From Chitinophagaceae bacterium PMP191F (GTDB lineage: Bacteria > Bacteroidota > Bacteroidia > Chitinophagales > Chitinophagaceae): a stretch of 64,000 nt of DNA. Below the pieces are notes generated by a model. The model worked only from the letters and a program-made list of their open reading frames with translations, was not told the DNA's origin and made no database searches. The position numbers and the translations under genes are program-made. This document shows, one piece after another, positions 33,256 through 43,472 of the stretch. Each line of letters starts with the position of its first letter. Position 1 is the stretch's first letter. The DNA is taken from NCBI GenBank assembly GCA_001302245.1, contig LGYU01000036.1:1-64000 (forward strand). Direction: 5' to 3'.

Positions 33256-34380
33256 ATGTTAAAAGTCGGTATTCTTGGCGGTGGCCAGTTAGGAAGAATG
33301 TTATTACAAGCTGCAGCCAACTACCCTGTAGAAACCTATGTGATGGAAAATGATACAGAATGCCCCGCAGCACACCTCTGTCATCATTTTGTAAAAGGTG
33401 ATATCCGCAACTTTGACGACGTATACCATTTTGGCAAAGGGTTGAATGCACTGACCATCGAGATCGAATCCGTAAGCGTGGAAGCACTGGAAAAACTGGA
33501 ACAGGAAGGTGTAAAAGTATATCCCTCTCCTGCTGCGCTGCGCATTATAAAAAATAAAATTGTACAGAAAGAGTTTTACAAACAACACCAAATCCCTACA
33601 GCACCTTTTGTGGTTACACAAAGTGCTGCCGGTCTGCAGCAACACCTGTCTTTTTTGCCCGCAGTACATAAAGTGGGTGAAGGCGGTTATGATGGTAAAG
33701 GGGTACAGATACTGCAGTCTAAAGAAGATATCAGCAAAGGTTTTGATGCCCCTGCTGTACTGGAAAAACTGATCCCTGTTTATAAAGAGATTGCACAGAT
33801 TGTGGCCATCAACGAAAAAGGTGAAACCGCACTCTACCCTGCCGTAGATATGATATTTGACCCTCACCTGAACCTGCTGGATTACCAGATCAGTCCTGCA
33901 GACATTCCACAGAGAGTATTGTGGAAAGTAGAAGCGATTGCCCTGGCAGTAGTGAAAAATCTTAAAAGCCCCGGTTTATTTGCGGTAGAGTTGTTTGTTG
34001 ACAAACAAAACGAGGTATATGTGAATGAAACTGCACCACGTGTACACAACAGTGGTCATCATACTATTGAAGCCAATTACAGCTCACAGTTCGATATGCT
34101 GTGGCGCATTATACTGGGATATCCTTTGGGGAATGCAGACCATATTATGCCCGCTGCCATTGTAAACCTTGTTGGTGCTGAAGGTCACAGCGGTCCTGTT
34201 AAATACGACGGACTGAACGAAGTATTACAGATGGATAATGTATTTGTACATATCTATGGCAAAAAGGAGACAAAGCCCGGCAGAAAAATGGGGCATATTA
34301 CCGTTATCAGTAAAGAGAGATCCGAACTTACTTTTAAAGCCCACCGTATCAGGCAGATACTGAAGGTTATCAGCGAATAA
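33256..34380 (+). CDS. purK: 5-(carboxyamino)imidazole ribonucleotide synthase
   Basis: 374 residues, normal length. ATP-grasp enzyme: N-terminal VGILGGGQLGRMLLQAA, central HKVGEGGYDGKGVQIL (ATP-binding loop) and C-terminal VNETAPRVHNSGHHTIEA (metal-binding and substrate region). It uses ATP and bicarbonate to carboxylate AIR in purine synthesis, and its product is the substrate of PurE, encoded at 40164. The two genes point the same way but are separated by a reversed three-gene efflux operon. Confidence 0.97.
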   Translation: MLKVGILGGGQLGRMLLQAAANYPVETYVMENDTECPAAHLCHHFVKGDIRNFDDVYHFGKGLNALTIEIESVSVEALEKLEQEGVKVYPSPAALRIIKNKIVQKEFYKQHQIPTAPFVVTQSAAGLQQHLSFLPAVHKVGEGGYDGKGVQILQSKEDISKGFDAPAVLEKLIPVYKEIAQIVAINEKGETALYPAVDMIFDPHLNLLDYQISPADIPQRVLWKVEAIALAVVKNLKSPGLFAVELFVDKQNEVYVNETAPRVHNSGHHTIEANYSSQFDMLWRIILGYPLGNADHIMPAAIVNLVGAEGHSGPVKYDGLNEVLQMDNVFVHIYGKKETKPGRKMGHITVISKERSELTFKAHRIRQILKVISE

Positions 34381-34387
34381 ATGTTGA

Positions 34388-34439
34388 AAGTTATAAGTTG
34401 TAGGTTGGATACGAGCTCAAAACTTACCACCTATAACTT
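34388..34439. repeat. Inverted repeat between convergent purK and efflux operon
   Basis: AAGTTATAAGTTGTAGGTT on the left and AACTTACCACCTATAACTT on the right are imperfect reverse complements. Position between two stop codons fits a bidirectional terminator, but the sequence belongs to the repeat family seen at 14.6, 16.3, 48.3 and 59.6 kb. Confidence 0.55.
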
Positions 34440-34449
34440 ATCACCAGCA

Positions 34450-35760
34450 TTACAAACTCAACTGATTGGCCAACCTCTTTAATTCAATTTCAGCTGATTT
34501 GGCAGCGAAGTTCAGGTTTACGAGACTGTAGGCTGCTGTTTCAAAACTTTGTTGTGCCAGCGTCATATCAACAATGGTAGCCTGTCGCAATTGAAAGCGC
34601 TGTGTCACCAGGTCCAGCAACTGGCGCGCCAATTCAAAGGTCTTTTGTTGTGTTTCTAACTGTTGTAAAGTGGAAGTATAGGCCTGGTAGTTTTTTACTA
34701 CCGCTGCCGAATAATCGCGCAACAGAATATCCCGCTGTAATTCGGCATTTTTGGTATTCAGCTCTGCTATTTTCTGCTGACGTTTATAAATAGAACCGTT
34801 GTAAATAGGAATGGTAAGGCCCAGGTTAACAAAAGGTCCCTGGCTTCTGTTGAGCAATATGTTACCCGCTGCCACCTGGTTGCGGTTGTAATTATACCCG
34901 GCATTGGCGCGTACAGAAGGGTAACGCAATGCAGCGGTTTCTTTTTCTATCAGTTCGTTGATATGTATCTGGTCAATAGCGGCCAGGATATCAGCATTGC
35001 GGTGGATAGCGTTCAATGCCATATCCAGCGTAACTGCCCTGTCTACAAGAATGGTATCCTGGATATCTACTACAGAATCGGCCTTTGCGCCGATCACGCG
35101 CAGCAGTTCTGTTTTTGCCTGATCAATTACCAGTCGTTGCGATTGCTGTGACTGCAGCAATGCATTGAGATCTACCTGTGCCTGGTACAGATCTGCATTG
35201 TTGGCCAGACCTACACTTTGCTGCGTTTTGACAATATCCAGCTTTTTCTGCGCCGCATCAATGGAAACAGCAATAGTTTTGGCATATACCTGCTGACGTA
35301 CAATATCAAAATAAGCCGTCATTACAGAAGCCATAGTATTCTGCACCTGCGAGTTCAGCAATTCTTCACTTTGCTGTACCAGTTGTGAAAGTCGTTTTTT
35401 AGTAGAAACCACCCTGAGACCGTTGTATAATAAAATACTGCCGGTTACATTGGCAGAAAGCGTATTGGATGATGCTCCGTTTCTTTTGATCACCTCTCCT
35501 GAATTCAGCTTCTGGTTTACATCTGTTACAGATTCGTTGTCAGATGCAGTACCAGTAACCAGTGGTAATCCACCTGCCATACCATAACTGTTGCCCACAT
35601 CGCTGATGGCTACATTGTTTTTTGACACCTGTATGTCAAGACTGTTCTTTAATGCAATGTTGATCGCATCGTTCAGACCCAGTTTCTGGCTGAAGCCGGG
35701 TATAGCACAACATACCATGCCCAGTAAACAAAACAAATACTTTATCCGGATGCTTTTCAT
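34450..35760 (-). CDS. TolC-family outer membrane efflux protein
   Basis: 436 residues from ATG 35760 (MKSIRIKYLFCLLG), behind a signal peptide ending GFSQ. Two tandem TolC repeats with long helical stretches (for example QTQQSVGLANNADLYQAQVDLN and, near the end, QRFQLRQATIVDMTLAQQSF) identify the outer membrane factor family. It would form the trimeric outer-membrane channel of the RND pump encoded just upstream; its ATG follows the pump gene stop by 21 bp. Last gene of the operon. Confidence 0.93.
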   Translation of the reverse strand: MKSIRIKYLFCLLGMVCCAIPGFSQKLGLNDAINIALKNSLDIQVSKNNVAISDVGNSYGMAGGLPLVTGTASDNESVTDVNQKLNSGEVIKRNGASSNTLSANVTGSILLYNGLRVVSTKKRLSQLVQQSEELLNSQVQNTMASVMTAYFDIVRQQVYAKTIAVSIDAAQKKLDIVKTQQSVGLANNADLYQAQVDLNALLQSQQSQRLVIDQAKTELLRVIGAKADSVVDIQDTILVDRAVTLDMALNAIHRNADILAAIDQIHINELIEKETAALRYPSVRANAGYNYNRNQVAAGNILLNRSQGPFVNLGLTIPIYNGSIYKRQQKIAELNTKNAELQRDILLRDYSAAVVKNYQAYTSTLQQLETQQKTFELARQLLDLVTQRFQLRQATIVDMTLAQQSFETAAYSLVNLNFAAKSAEIELKRLANQLSL

Positions 35761-35781
35761 ATTATCCTTGTATGGCAATTT

Positions 35782-38700
35782 TTAATGAGCGGCTGTTCCT
35801 GTGTACTCTTCTTCCTTCACTTTTTTGTGTTTACCGGAAAGGAAAGTGTACACCGCAGGAATTACCAGTAATGTTAAGATCAGTGAAAATAAGATACCGC
35901 CTACTACTACAATACCCAGGGGAATACGGCTGGAGGATGCAGCACCCAGGCTTAACGCAATAGGCAACGCCCCCAGTGAAGTAGCCAGACTGGTCATCAG
36001 GATAGGACGTAAACGTTGTGTAGACGCTTCTATTACCGCTTCCAGTTTTGACAGGCCCTGTTCACGTTTCTGATTGGCAAACTCTACGATCAGGATACCA
36101 TTTTTGGTAACCAGACCAATCAGCATGATCATACCGATCTCTGAGAAGATATTCAGGGTTTGACCAAATGCCGCTAAACTCAATAATGCACCTGCCAGCG
36201 CCAGTGGCACCGTAAACATGATAGCCAGCGGATCAATAAAGCTTTCAAACTGTGCTGCCAGTACCAGGTAGATCAATATCAGCGCCAGTACAAAAGCAAA
36301 CACGATGTTGGAAGAGCTTTCAGCATAGTCTCTCGACGGACCGCTTAAAGCAGTCTGGAAAGTTTCATCCAGCAATGGTTTGGCAATAGCATTCATCGCT
36401 TTGATACCATCACCAATGGTATGTCCTTCGGCCAGTGAAGCCGATATTGTAGCTGATTTATAGCGGTTAAAGTGGTATAATGTAGAAGGGCTGCTCCCCT
36501 CTTCCAGATGGATCACTGCACTCAACGGAATGCTTTCACCACGGTTATTTTTTACATATAGTTTTTCAATATCAAAAGGCTTGTTACGATCTGTACGGTC
36601 AACCTGTGCAATTACCTGGTATTGGTAACCATTCATAATGAAATAGGCCATCCTGCCGCCACCAAATGCAGCCTGCATAGCCGCTACCACATCTGAAGTA
36701 GACAATCCCAGATCACGTACTTTCATACGATCAACAGTTACCCGCAATTCAGGCTTATTGAATTTCAGGTTCACGTCTACGTTAGCAAAGGTTTTATCTT
36801 TTCGTGCTTCTTCCAGAAACTTAGGAATGATAGCTTTCAGTTTGTTAAGATCCTGGTTTTGTAAAATGAACTGTACCGGCAAACTACCCCTTGAACCGGC
36901 ACCTACCGAAATGGTTTGTTCCTGTACAGCAAACACACGTGCCTCATTGAACCTGCCTACCTTACGTTGCAGATCATTGGCAATTTCAGACTGGCTGCGG
37001 GAACGTTCTTTAGGTGATATCAATGCAATCCTTGGCTGTGAAGAGTTGGTGCTACCAAAACCGCCACCACCACCTACGCGTGCAAAAACGAAATCCCTTT
37101 CCGGAACGGAATCGTACAGGTAGTTGGCAATATTATCGGTCACATTCTGCATGTAACTGAAACTGGTTCCTTCAGCAGCCGTTACCGTAAAACGGATACT
37201 GCTGCGGTCTTCCAGCGGTGCAATTTCGCTGGGCATATTGCGCAACACCACCACAATGCTGGCAACACACAACATAATAATGAGCCAGGCTGTCCAGCGT
37301 ATTTTCATAAAACCGGTCAGCAGTTTTTTATAGCCGCTTTCCATGCCTTCAAAGAAAGGCTCCGTTTTATTGTAGAACCAGCCGTGACCGGATTTTTTGG
37401 TAGTAAGATATACGTTCAATACGGGTGTAATGGTTAGCGACACAAAGGCCGAGATCAATACGGCAGCAGCCAGTACCACCCCAAATTCGCGGAACAGGCG
37501 TCCCACAAACCCTTCCAGGAAGATCACCGGTAAAAACACCACTGCCAGTGTAATAGAGGTAGAGATCACCGCAAAAAAGATCTCCTTACTGCCTTCCAGT
37601 GCTGCCTTGCGGATAGGCATGCCTTCTTCCAGCTTGCGGAAGATGTTTTCCGTAACCACAATACCATCATCTACCACCAGCCCCGTTGCCAGTACAATAC
37701 CCAGCAGCGTAAGTATGTTGATAGAGAAGCCCGCCACATACATAACAAAGAAAGTAGCGATCAGTGAAATAGGAATGTCTATCAGCGGACGGATAGCGAT
37801 CAGCCAGTTTCGGAAGAAGAAGAAGATCACCAGTACTACCAATCCGAAGGCAATCAGTAACGTTTCTTCCACCTCAGCCAGTGAGTTACGGATATTCTGC
37901 GTGTTGTCGATCAACACGTGAAACTGGATGTCTGATTTATTGGCCTTTTCAATTTCTTTCAGCCTTTTGTAAAACTCGTCGGCAATTTCAATATTGTTGG
38001 CGCCTGGCTGTGGTATCAATGCCAGGCCAATAGCATTTACACCATTGTACTTCCAGCTTTGCTCCATAGATTCAGGGCCCAGTTCCACACGCGCCAGTTC
38101 ACTTAAACGTATAATACCTGTACTGTCCTGCCGGATGATGAGGTCACGGAACTGCTGTTCGGAAGTAAGTCTGCCCAGTGTACGAATGGTCAGTTCGGTA
38201 TTGTTGCCATATATTTTACCGGGTGGCAATTCTATGTTTTCGGTATTGAGTGCAGTTCTGATCTCACTGAACGATACACCATAGCCGTTCATTTTATCAG
38301 GGTTGAGCCAGATGCGCATGGAATAACGTTTCTGCCCGAAGATGTTGATAGCGCTTACGTCATTAATGGTTTGTAACTGTTGCTGCAATACGTTCTCTGC
38401 ATAATCACTCAGTTCCAGCAAACTTTTTGTAGAGCTCTGCACAGCAAGAATGAGGATGAAATCACTGTTGGCATCAGCCTTGGAAACCACCGGTGGTGCA
38501 TCAATATCCTGTGGCAGACTACGTGAAGCCTGCCCTACCTTATCACGTACATCACTGGCCGCAGCTTCCATATCTACTCCCAGGTTAAATTCCACCGTGA
38601 TCTGGCTGCTACCCAGGTTACTGGAAGAAGTAATGGTACGGATACCGGGAATACCATTGATCTGTTTTTCCAGCGGTTCGGTGATCTGGCTTTCGATAAT

Positions 38701-38871
38701 ATCCGGGTTGGCGCCTGTATACGAGGTGCTTACGGTAATAATGGGAGGATCAATTGCGGGGTAATCTCTTACGGCAAGAAACGTATAACCAACAATTCCG
38801 AAAAGGATAAGCGCCAGGTTCATAACTGTTGCCAGTACTGGTCGCTTCAACGATAATTCAGAAATATTCAT
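35782..38871 (-). CDS. RND efflux pump inner-membrane transporter (HAE1 type)
   Basis: 1029 residues, typical for AcrB/MexB-like proteins. Twelve transmembrane helices, two large periplasmic loops, start MNISELSLKRPVLATVMNLAL, conserved AERVELGPES-like docking region, GIVLATGLVVDDGIVVTENIFR (TM4 with the proton-relay Asp pair), and near the end GLVTKNGILIVEFANQ and LRPILMTSLATSLGALP. It drives proton-coupled export of drugs or other amphiphiles through the envelope with the adaptor and channel encoded on either side. Spacing to the adaptor gene is 20 bp, so one operon. Substrate unknown. Confidence 0.95.
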   Translation of the reverse strand: MNISELSLKRPVLATVMNLALILFGIVGYTFLAVRDYPAIDPPIITVSTSYTGANPDIIESQITEPLEKQINGIPGIRTITSSSNLGSSQITVEFNLGVDMEAAASDVRDKVGQASRSLPQDIDAPPVVSKADANSDFILILAVQSSTKSLLELSDYAENVLQQQLQTINDVSAINIFGQKRYSMRIWLNPDKMNGYGVSFSEIRTALNTENIELPPGKIYGNNTELTIRTLGRLTSEQQFRDLIIRQDSTGIIRLSELARVELGPESMEQSWKYNGVNAIGLALIPQPGANNIEIADEFYKRLKEIEKANKSDIQFHVLIDNTQNIRNSLAEVEETLLIAFGLVVLVIFFFFRNWLIAIRPLIDIPISLIATFFVMYVAGFSINILTLLGIVLATGLVVDDGIVVTENIFRKLEEGMPIRKAALEGSKEIFFAVISTSITLAVVFLPVIFLEGFVGRLFREFGVVLAAAVLISAFVSLTITPVLNVYLTTKKSGHGWFYNKTEPFFEGMESGYKKLLTGFMKIRWTAWLIIMLCVASIVVVLRNMPSEIAPLEDRSSIRFTVTAAEGTSFSYMQNVTDNIANYLYDSVPERDFVFARVGGGGGFGSTNSSQPRIALISPKERSRSQSEIANDLQRKVGRFNEARVFAVQEQTISVGAGSRGSLPVQFILQNQDLNKLKAIIPKFLEEARKDKTFANVDVNLKFNKPELRVTVDRMKVRDLGLSTSDVVAAMQAAFGGGRMAYFIMNGYQYQVIAQVDRTDRNKPFDIEKLYVKNNRGESIPLSAVIHLEEGSSPSTLYHFNRYKSATISASLAEGHTIGDGIKAMNAIAKPLLDETFQTALSGPSRDYAESSSNIVFAFVLALILIYLVLAAQFESFIDPLAIMFTVPLALAGALLSLAAFGQTLNIFSEIGMIMLIGLVTKNGILIVEFANQKREQGLSKLEAVIEASTQRLRPILMTSLATSLGALPIALSLGAASSSRIPLGIVVVGGILFSLILTLLVIPAVYTFLSGKHKKVKEEEYTGTAAH

Positions 38872-38891
38872 GAGGCTTTGCTATCAGATCA

Positions 38892-39965
38892 TTATTGAAT
38901 ACTGGCCAGGTCGTTTAATTTTTTTACGCTGCGTACTTTAACAGCAGCTTTGGGCCGGGCAAATAACACACCGGTTACAATTACAGAGTCGCCGGGATTA
39001 ACTCCTTTCACCACTTCTATGTTGTTGGCTTCACGTACACCGGTTTCCACATTGGCAAATACAGCTTTGCCGTCTTTTACCAATACCAACTGTTTGTTCT
39101 TGTCGTCGGGAATGATACAGTTGGTGGGCACCATGATAGCATTTTTATTTACCTGCGAAGTGAGGTACACTTTTACAAAGCTGCCAGGATTGGCATTACC
39201 CTGTTCAAGCAGGGCACGTACCTTTAAATTGCGGGTGGCCTGGTTTACCTGCGGTTCTATAGCAATGATCCGCGCTTTGCGACGGTTGGCTTTATTGTTG
39301 TCCAGCAATAGTTCTACCATTCCGCCTTTCTGTATAATATTGCTGAATTCTTCGGGCAGGGTAAAATCGATCTTTATTTTATCTACCTGTTGCATCGTGG
39401 CAATCACAGTGGCAGTAGTTACAAAAGCACCGGGACTTACCTGTCGTAAGCCTACCACACCGCTGAATGGCGCTTTGATCACTGTTTTATCTATTAGCGC
39501 CTGGGTATAGGCCATATCAGCTTTATAGCCGCTTACCTGGTTCTGGATAGCGTCATAATCGCTCTGGTTCAGACCATTTACTGCCAGCAGTTTCTGGTAG
39601 CGTTCCTCCGTTTTTTGGGCCAGGTCCAGCAATACCTTTGTTTTTTCCAACTGCGCTTTCAGGTCAGCGTCATTTACACGGGCCAGAACGGTTCCAGCCT
39701 GCACAAAGGTGCCTTCGGGAATATTCAGATAAATTAAACGGCCACTTACTTCGGGATGCATTTCCACATACTCGTTGGCCAGTACCGTACCATTGGCCTC
39801 AACGGCGGTTGTTACGGTTTGTGGTTGTGCCACAATTACATCAACAAGGGGAACAGCAGCAGGTTTGGGTTGAGGGGAAGTTTTTTTGTCTTTACAACCA
39901 GCAATCGCAAACAATGCCAAAAGAACTAAACCAATAGCCTTTGCAGGTTTATTTAACCAATACAT
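38892..39965 (-). CDS. RND efflux periplasmic adaptor lipoprotein
   Basis: 357 residues from ATG 39965 (MYWLNKPAKAIG), chosen because a lipobox FAIAGC follows; earlier in-frame starts would place extra residues before the signal peptide. The membrane-fusion-protein domains are visible: biotinyl-lipoyl halves (VEMHPEVSGRLIYLNIPEGTF and APFSGVVGLRQVSPGAF), a coiled-coil hairpin between them (LEKTKVLLDLAQKTEERY), then beta-barrel and membrane-proximal domains. It links the pump to the TolC channel. First gene of the operon. No regulator gene is adjacent. Confidence 0.93.
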   Translation of the reverse strand: MYWLNKPAKAIGLVLLALFAIAGCKDKKTSPQPKPAAVPLVDVIVAQPQTVTTAVEANGTVLANEYVEMHPEVSGRLIYLNIPEGTFVQAGTVLARVNDADLKAQLEKTKVLLDLAQKTEERYQKLLAVNGLNQSDYDAIQNQVSGYKADMAYTQALIDKTVIKAPFSGVVGLRQVSPGAFVTTATVIATMQQVDKIKIDFTLPEEFSNIIQKGGMVELLLDNNKANRRKARIIAIEPQVNQATRNLKVRALLEQGNANPGSFVKVYLTSQVNKNAIMVPTNCIIPDDKNKQLVLVKDGKAVFANVETGVREANNIEVVKGVNPGDSVIVTGVLFARPKAAVKVRSVKKLNDLASIQ

Positions 39966-40163
39966 GAGCAGGATTTTATAAACGTAACAAATATAATCAG
40001 ATTTCATTCTCACCACGGTATTCTTGATAAACGGAAAGCAAATCGTTCATTGCTCCATCATTAGACGGCAACATTGCCGATACCCCCATTAAAAAGTGCT
40101 TAAAAATCACTTTATGGCCATTTGTGATTTTAGGCTTTTCTTTGCCTCAAATCAATCAATAGT

Positions 40164-40676
40164 ATGCTTCCGCAAGTTGGTATTATTATGGGTAGCGACA
40201 GCGATCTGGATGTAATGAAAGCTGCCGCTGATGTGTTGCAGGAACTGGGTGTTCATTTTGAATTGACAGTAGTTTCCGCACACCGTACACCGTTAAGAAT
40301 GGTAGAATACGCCAAAACGGCCCGTGAACGTGGTTTAAAAGTGATCATTGCCGGTGCCGGCGGGGCCGCTCACCTGCCGGGTATGGTGGCTTCCATTACT
40401 CCACTGCCTGTAATTGGTGTACCTGTAAAATCATCCAACTCTATTGATGGCTGGGATTCTGTATTGTCCATTTTACAGATGCCGGCAGGCATACCTGTAG
40501 CTACTGTAGCGCTGAATGGTGCTAAAAATGCAGGTATCCTGGCAGCCAGCATCATCGGGGCATTTGACGAAACAGTGGGTAATAATGTAGCTGTTTTTAA
40601 ACAAAAGCTTGAATCTGAGGTATTAAAAAAAGTTGATCATCTGAAAAAAGCAGGATGGACCAATAAATTTGATTAA
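40164..40676 (+). CDS. purE: 5-(carboxyamino)imidazole ribonucleotide mutase
   Basis: 170 residues, normal for class I Pur[17 protein letters not shown] at the start, VSAHRTP (catalytic His region), [12 protein letters not shown] and [24 protein letters not shown] are diagnostic. It shifts the carboxyl group of N5-CAIR to C4, after PurK in purine synthesis. Class I enzymes require PurK, which is present in the window. The next gene begins 32 bp later on the same strand and is likely co-transcribed. Confidence 0.97.
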   Translation: MLPQVGIIMGSDSDLDVMKAAADVLQELGVHFELTVVSAHRTPLRMVEYAKTARERGLKVIIAGAGGAAHLPGMVASITPLPVIGVPVKSSNSIDGWDSVLSILQMPAGIPVATVALNGAKNAGILAASIIGAFDETVGNNVAVFKQKLESEVLKKVDHLKKAGWTNKFD

Positions 40677-40708
40677 TTGTGCCATAGCTGTATTAATTTG
40701 CGTGCGTT

Positions 40709-41584
40709 ATGAAGGTAAAGCTGCTTGATTTTAAAGAATTGAAGGATTTTCCAGCTGGTTCGGCTATTGAATTTTACAATGAGAAAATTTACCTGGTGGG
40801 AGATGAAGCAAGGGAATTGTTAATACTGGATAAGAGATGGAAACAAAAAGAAAGTCTGCCGCTTTTTCCACGCACTGCCCCCGATGCAGGAACTCCTGGC
40901 AAAAAAAATGTTCTTGAGGCCAGCACTGTTATTGAAGTAAACAGTATTCCTCGTTTACTGGTACTGGGTTCCGGCACCACAGAAGAAAACCGCAGCAAAG
41001 CGTTGCTGGTGAATCTTGACGACCTGTACAAAGAAGAATTTGAGATTGCTACATTCTACGACAGGCTCGAACCGCTTGGTATGAGCGTTATCAATATTGA
41101 ATCAGCTGCCGTTATTATGGACAAGCTGATCCTGGGCAACCGTGGTCATAAGGATGCGCCCGATAATCATGCTATTATTACTTCACACGAATTCTGGAAA
41201 GAACAGGATACTGCAGAGATATCCACTCTGAAGTTTGATCTTCCGGAAGCAACCAATGGTAATTTTGCCGGTATCTCAGGTATGGCCTATGCCCCTGAAA
41301 ATGACTGGCTGATCTTTACCATGTCTACCGAAAACACCGCTCAGGCAGATAAACAAATTGAAAGCTACCTGTGTATTGTTGAAAATGCCGCCTGGAAAAT
41401 AGGTCGTAAAAAGATCAAGGTGAATTACCAGCTGAATCTGGGCAAAACCTACAAATGGGCGCGTGGATATAAATTAGAATCAGTGTGCATCCAGTCAGAG
41501 AAGGTAAACCGCGTTAAAGTACATCTTGTTGCCGATAATGATACGGGTGTTACGTATTTGTTCAAGGCAGTAGTTAAAATATAG
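40709..41584 (+). CDS. Cytoplasmic beta-propeller-like protein of unknown function
   Basis: 291 residues, no signal peptide. It starts MKVKLLDFKELKDFPAGSAIEF and has repeated short strand pairs (IYLVGDEARELLILDKRW, RLLVLGSGT, LILGNRGHKD, GISGMAYAPENDWLIFTMS, VHLVADNDTGVTYLF), a pattern like that of a small beta-propeller or of the DUF6929-type proteins, which I cannot verify here. The repeated G-x-x-Y-x-x-E-N-D-W-L strand is typical of propeller blades. It follows purE by 32 bp. Function unknown. Confidence 0.65.
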   Translation: MKVKLLDFKELKDFPAGSAIEFYNEKIYLVGDEARELLILDKRWKQKESLPLFPRTAPDAGTPGKKNVLEASTVIEVNSIPRLLVLGSGTTEENRSKALLVNLDDLYKEEFEIATFYDRLEPLGMSVINIESAAVIMDKLILGNRGHKDAPDNHAIITSHEFWKEQDTAEISTLKFDLPEATNGNFAGISGMAYAPENDWLIFTMSTENTAQADKQIESYLCIVENAAWKIGRKKIKVNYQLNLGKTYKWARGYKLESVCIQSEKVNRVKVHLVADNDTGVTYLFKAVVKI

Positions 41585-41673
41585 TTCAACACCTTATGCT
41601 GAACACAGAACGCTACATGCGTTCAAATACAGCATACCTGCATTGCAGGCATTAGGCGTTTTGCATCCGGCGT

Positions 41674-43269
41674 TTAACCTTCAGACAAAATAACAAACTC
41701 CTGTTCCAGCGTTAATGAATGCTGATAAATGAGATCTATAAAAGCTGGTCCCCATTGTGCATAGTAGGGCATAAAATTGTCAACGCGTTCCTGCAGTCCG
41801 TTACGGGGAAACAAAGCTGTTTTGATAACATGGATCTGCCGCTGTTCTGATTCATACTTTCTTTTCTCTGCCCGCAACAACTTTTTCTCCAGTTCCTGCA
41901 AAGGTTTTAAAGCCCTTACCTGCAGCGCTTCCACATGTTGTTGCAATGATTTGTCAACCGCAATGGCTTTATCTTTTACCAGTTGATATAATTTATTAGC
42001 TGCCTCCAGTTCCTGCTGCAACTTCAGTTCGCCATTCTTATGACTGCTTACCAGTTGATTCAGCAATTGCTGTTCAGATTGAAAAAGATCTGCTGCCGAC
42101 CAACCCATTTTGTCTATCTTTTCCTGCCATTTCTTTTCAATCACCAGAAATGAATTGCGCAGTATCAGCATCGGGAAAGGTACACTGTATTGTTCAAACA
42201 GTGCTTTCAACTCCAGCCAGTAAGCTGTTTCTCCACCACCACCTACAAATACAATGTTGGGTAAAATAGTTTCCTGGTATAATCCACGTAAGATCACATT
42301 GGGACTGAATCGTTCCGGATGTGCCGCAAGTTCAGCCTGTATTTCTTCCCTGGTAAAAGTGATGTTGGTATTGCGTACCTCATATCCTTCTCCTTTTGCT
42401 TCTATCAGTTCACGGATATCATCTTTCAGGTAAAACAGGTTAATTTCACGCGGATTGGCCTGTACTTTATAATGAGAAGATAATTGTGTGATGGTTCTAT
42501 TAACTGTGACAGCCGGCTGATGCTGGAAAAGATCATTTTCAAAAACCGGCTGCATTACTTTCTTCAGGTTGGCATTATCGGGCATGATCACTACCAAACC
42601 ATACGCAGCAAATAAAGTATGCAACAGTTTAAAAGTAGCAGTCTGCACATCTGTACTTTCCAGGTAACAGGTTTTCAATAAGGCTACCAGTTCTTTCCCG
42701 TATGGCTGTATGGAAAGCTCTCCTTCTATGCGATGTATCAGCAGGTCAAGACCTTTGGTATTCATCCGGCCCACAGCACCTTTCTGTTTGGTATTCCAGG
42801 TTATTTTTTCACCAGCCAGGTATACAGCACCCAGTTCATCCAGGTCAGCATCTTCACTTCCCATCCAGAATACCGGTACAAAATGGCTGTCCGGCATTTC
42901 CTGTTTAAAGCGCTCTGCAAGTTTGATCACATGCAGTATCTTATACACAAAATACAGGTTACCGGTAAAAATAGCCGGTTGGTGCGCCGTGGTAATGGTG
43001 TAAGTATTGGGTTGCAATAATAACTGAATATTGTCCTGAACAGCCTGTACAGCAGGTACACCTGCATACTGCTTTTCCAGTTCCTGTACCAGCAATGGAC
43101 GGGGTGTTTCCACCTTTTGGCGTGCCTCAATAGCATTACGGATACCTTCTGCCGAAACTTTATGCTGGTAAAATGGCTGCAATGCTTCCGCATTATTGAG
43201 GTAATCAACAATGAGCTTGGAAAAGTAACCAGTTTGCGGATATGCTACGGTAGTAGAATTAACATTCAT
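41674..43269 (-). CDS. bshC: Bacillithiol biosynthesis cysteine-adding enzyme
   Basis: 531 residues, normal length. The N-terminal Rossmann-like half has ITTAHQPAIFTGNLYFVYKILH and FWMGSEDADLDELG; the later part has IVFVGGGGETAYWLELK and a coiled coil (about 400-490). BshC is proposed to add cysteine to glucosaminyl-malate, the last step of bacillithiol synthesis. It is supported by the bacilliredoxin gene at 17.9 kb. A TATTTTTG element lies on the minus strand at 43287-43280, just upstream of its ATG. Monocistronic, converging with the 40709 gene. Confidence 0.93.
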   Translation of the reverse strand: MNVNSTTVAYPQTGYFSKLIVDYLNNAEALQPFYQHKVSAEGIRNAIEARQKVETPRPLLVQELEKQYAGVPAVQAVQDNIQLLLQPNTYTITTAHQPAIFTGNLYFVYKILHVIKLAERFKQEMPDSHFVPVFWMGSEDADLDELGAVYLAGEKITWNTKQKGAVGRMNTKGLDLLIHRIEGELSIQPYGKELVALLKTCYLESTDVQTATFKLLHTLFAAYGLVVIMPDNANLKKVMQPVFENDLFQHQPAVTVNRTITQLSSHYKVQANPREINLFYLKDDIRELIEAKGEGYEVRNTNITFTREEIQAELAAHPERFSPNVILRGLYQETILPNIVFVGGGGETAYWLELKALFEQYSVPFPMLILRNSFLVIEKKWQEKIDKMGWSAADLFQSEQQLLNQLVSSHKNGELKLQQELEAANKLYQLVKDKAIAVDKSLQQHVEALQVRALKPLQELEKKLLRAEKRKYESEQRQIHVIKTALFPRNGLQERVDNFMPYYAQWGPAFIDLIYQHSLTLEQEFVILSEG

Positions 43270-43279
43270 AATGAAGCGT

Positions 43280-43287
43280 CAAAAATA
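43280..43287 (-). promoter_or_regulatory. TAnnTTTG-type element before bshC
   Basis: TATTTTTG on the minus strand ends 11 bp before the bshC ATG, implying a very short leader. No -33 element seen. Confidence 0.35.
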
Positions 43288-43409
43288 ATACGTACTGTAC
43301 GATCGGGATAGCCTGTCATCAACTTTAACGTTCTGTTGCCTCTGCCTTTATCCACTGCGCTAAAGATACAACAGCCATCCATGCAAAAGGTTGAAAAATA
43401 TATGCCCAT

Positions 43410-43436
43410 AAAAAAGGCCCCGGTGTTTCCGGGGCC
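43410..43436 (-). terminator. Terminator after aldose epimerase gene
   Basis: GGCCCCGG (43416-43423) and CCGGGGCC (43429-43436) pair perfectly over a 5-nt loop; on the minus strand a T6 run follows. Confidence 0.9.
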
Positions 43437-43472
43437 TGTATCTGGTTGCTGACCAAACTTATCTGCCAGCTG

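Noticed and set aside
37397-38284. Plus-strand frames antisense to the RND transporter gene
   Set aside because: The RND frame is unambiguous, and these show the Ser/Thr-rich composition typical of antisense shadows.
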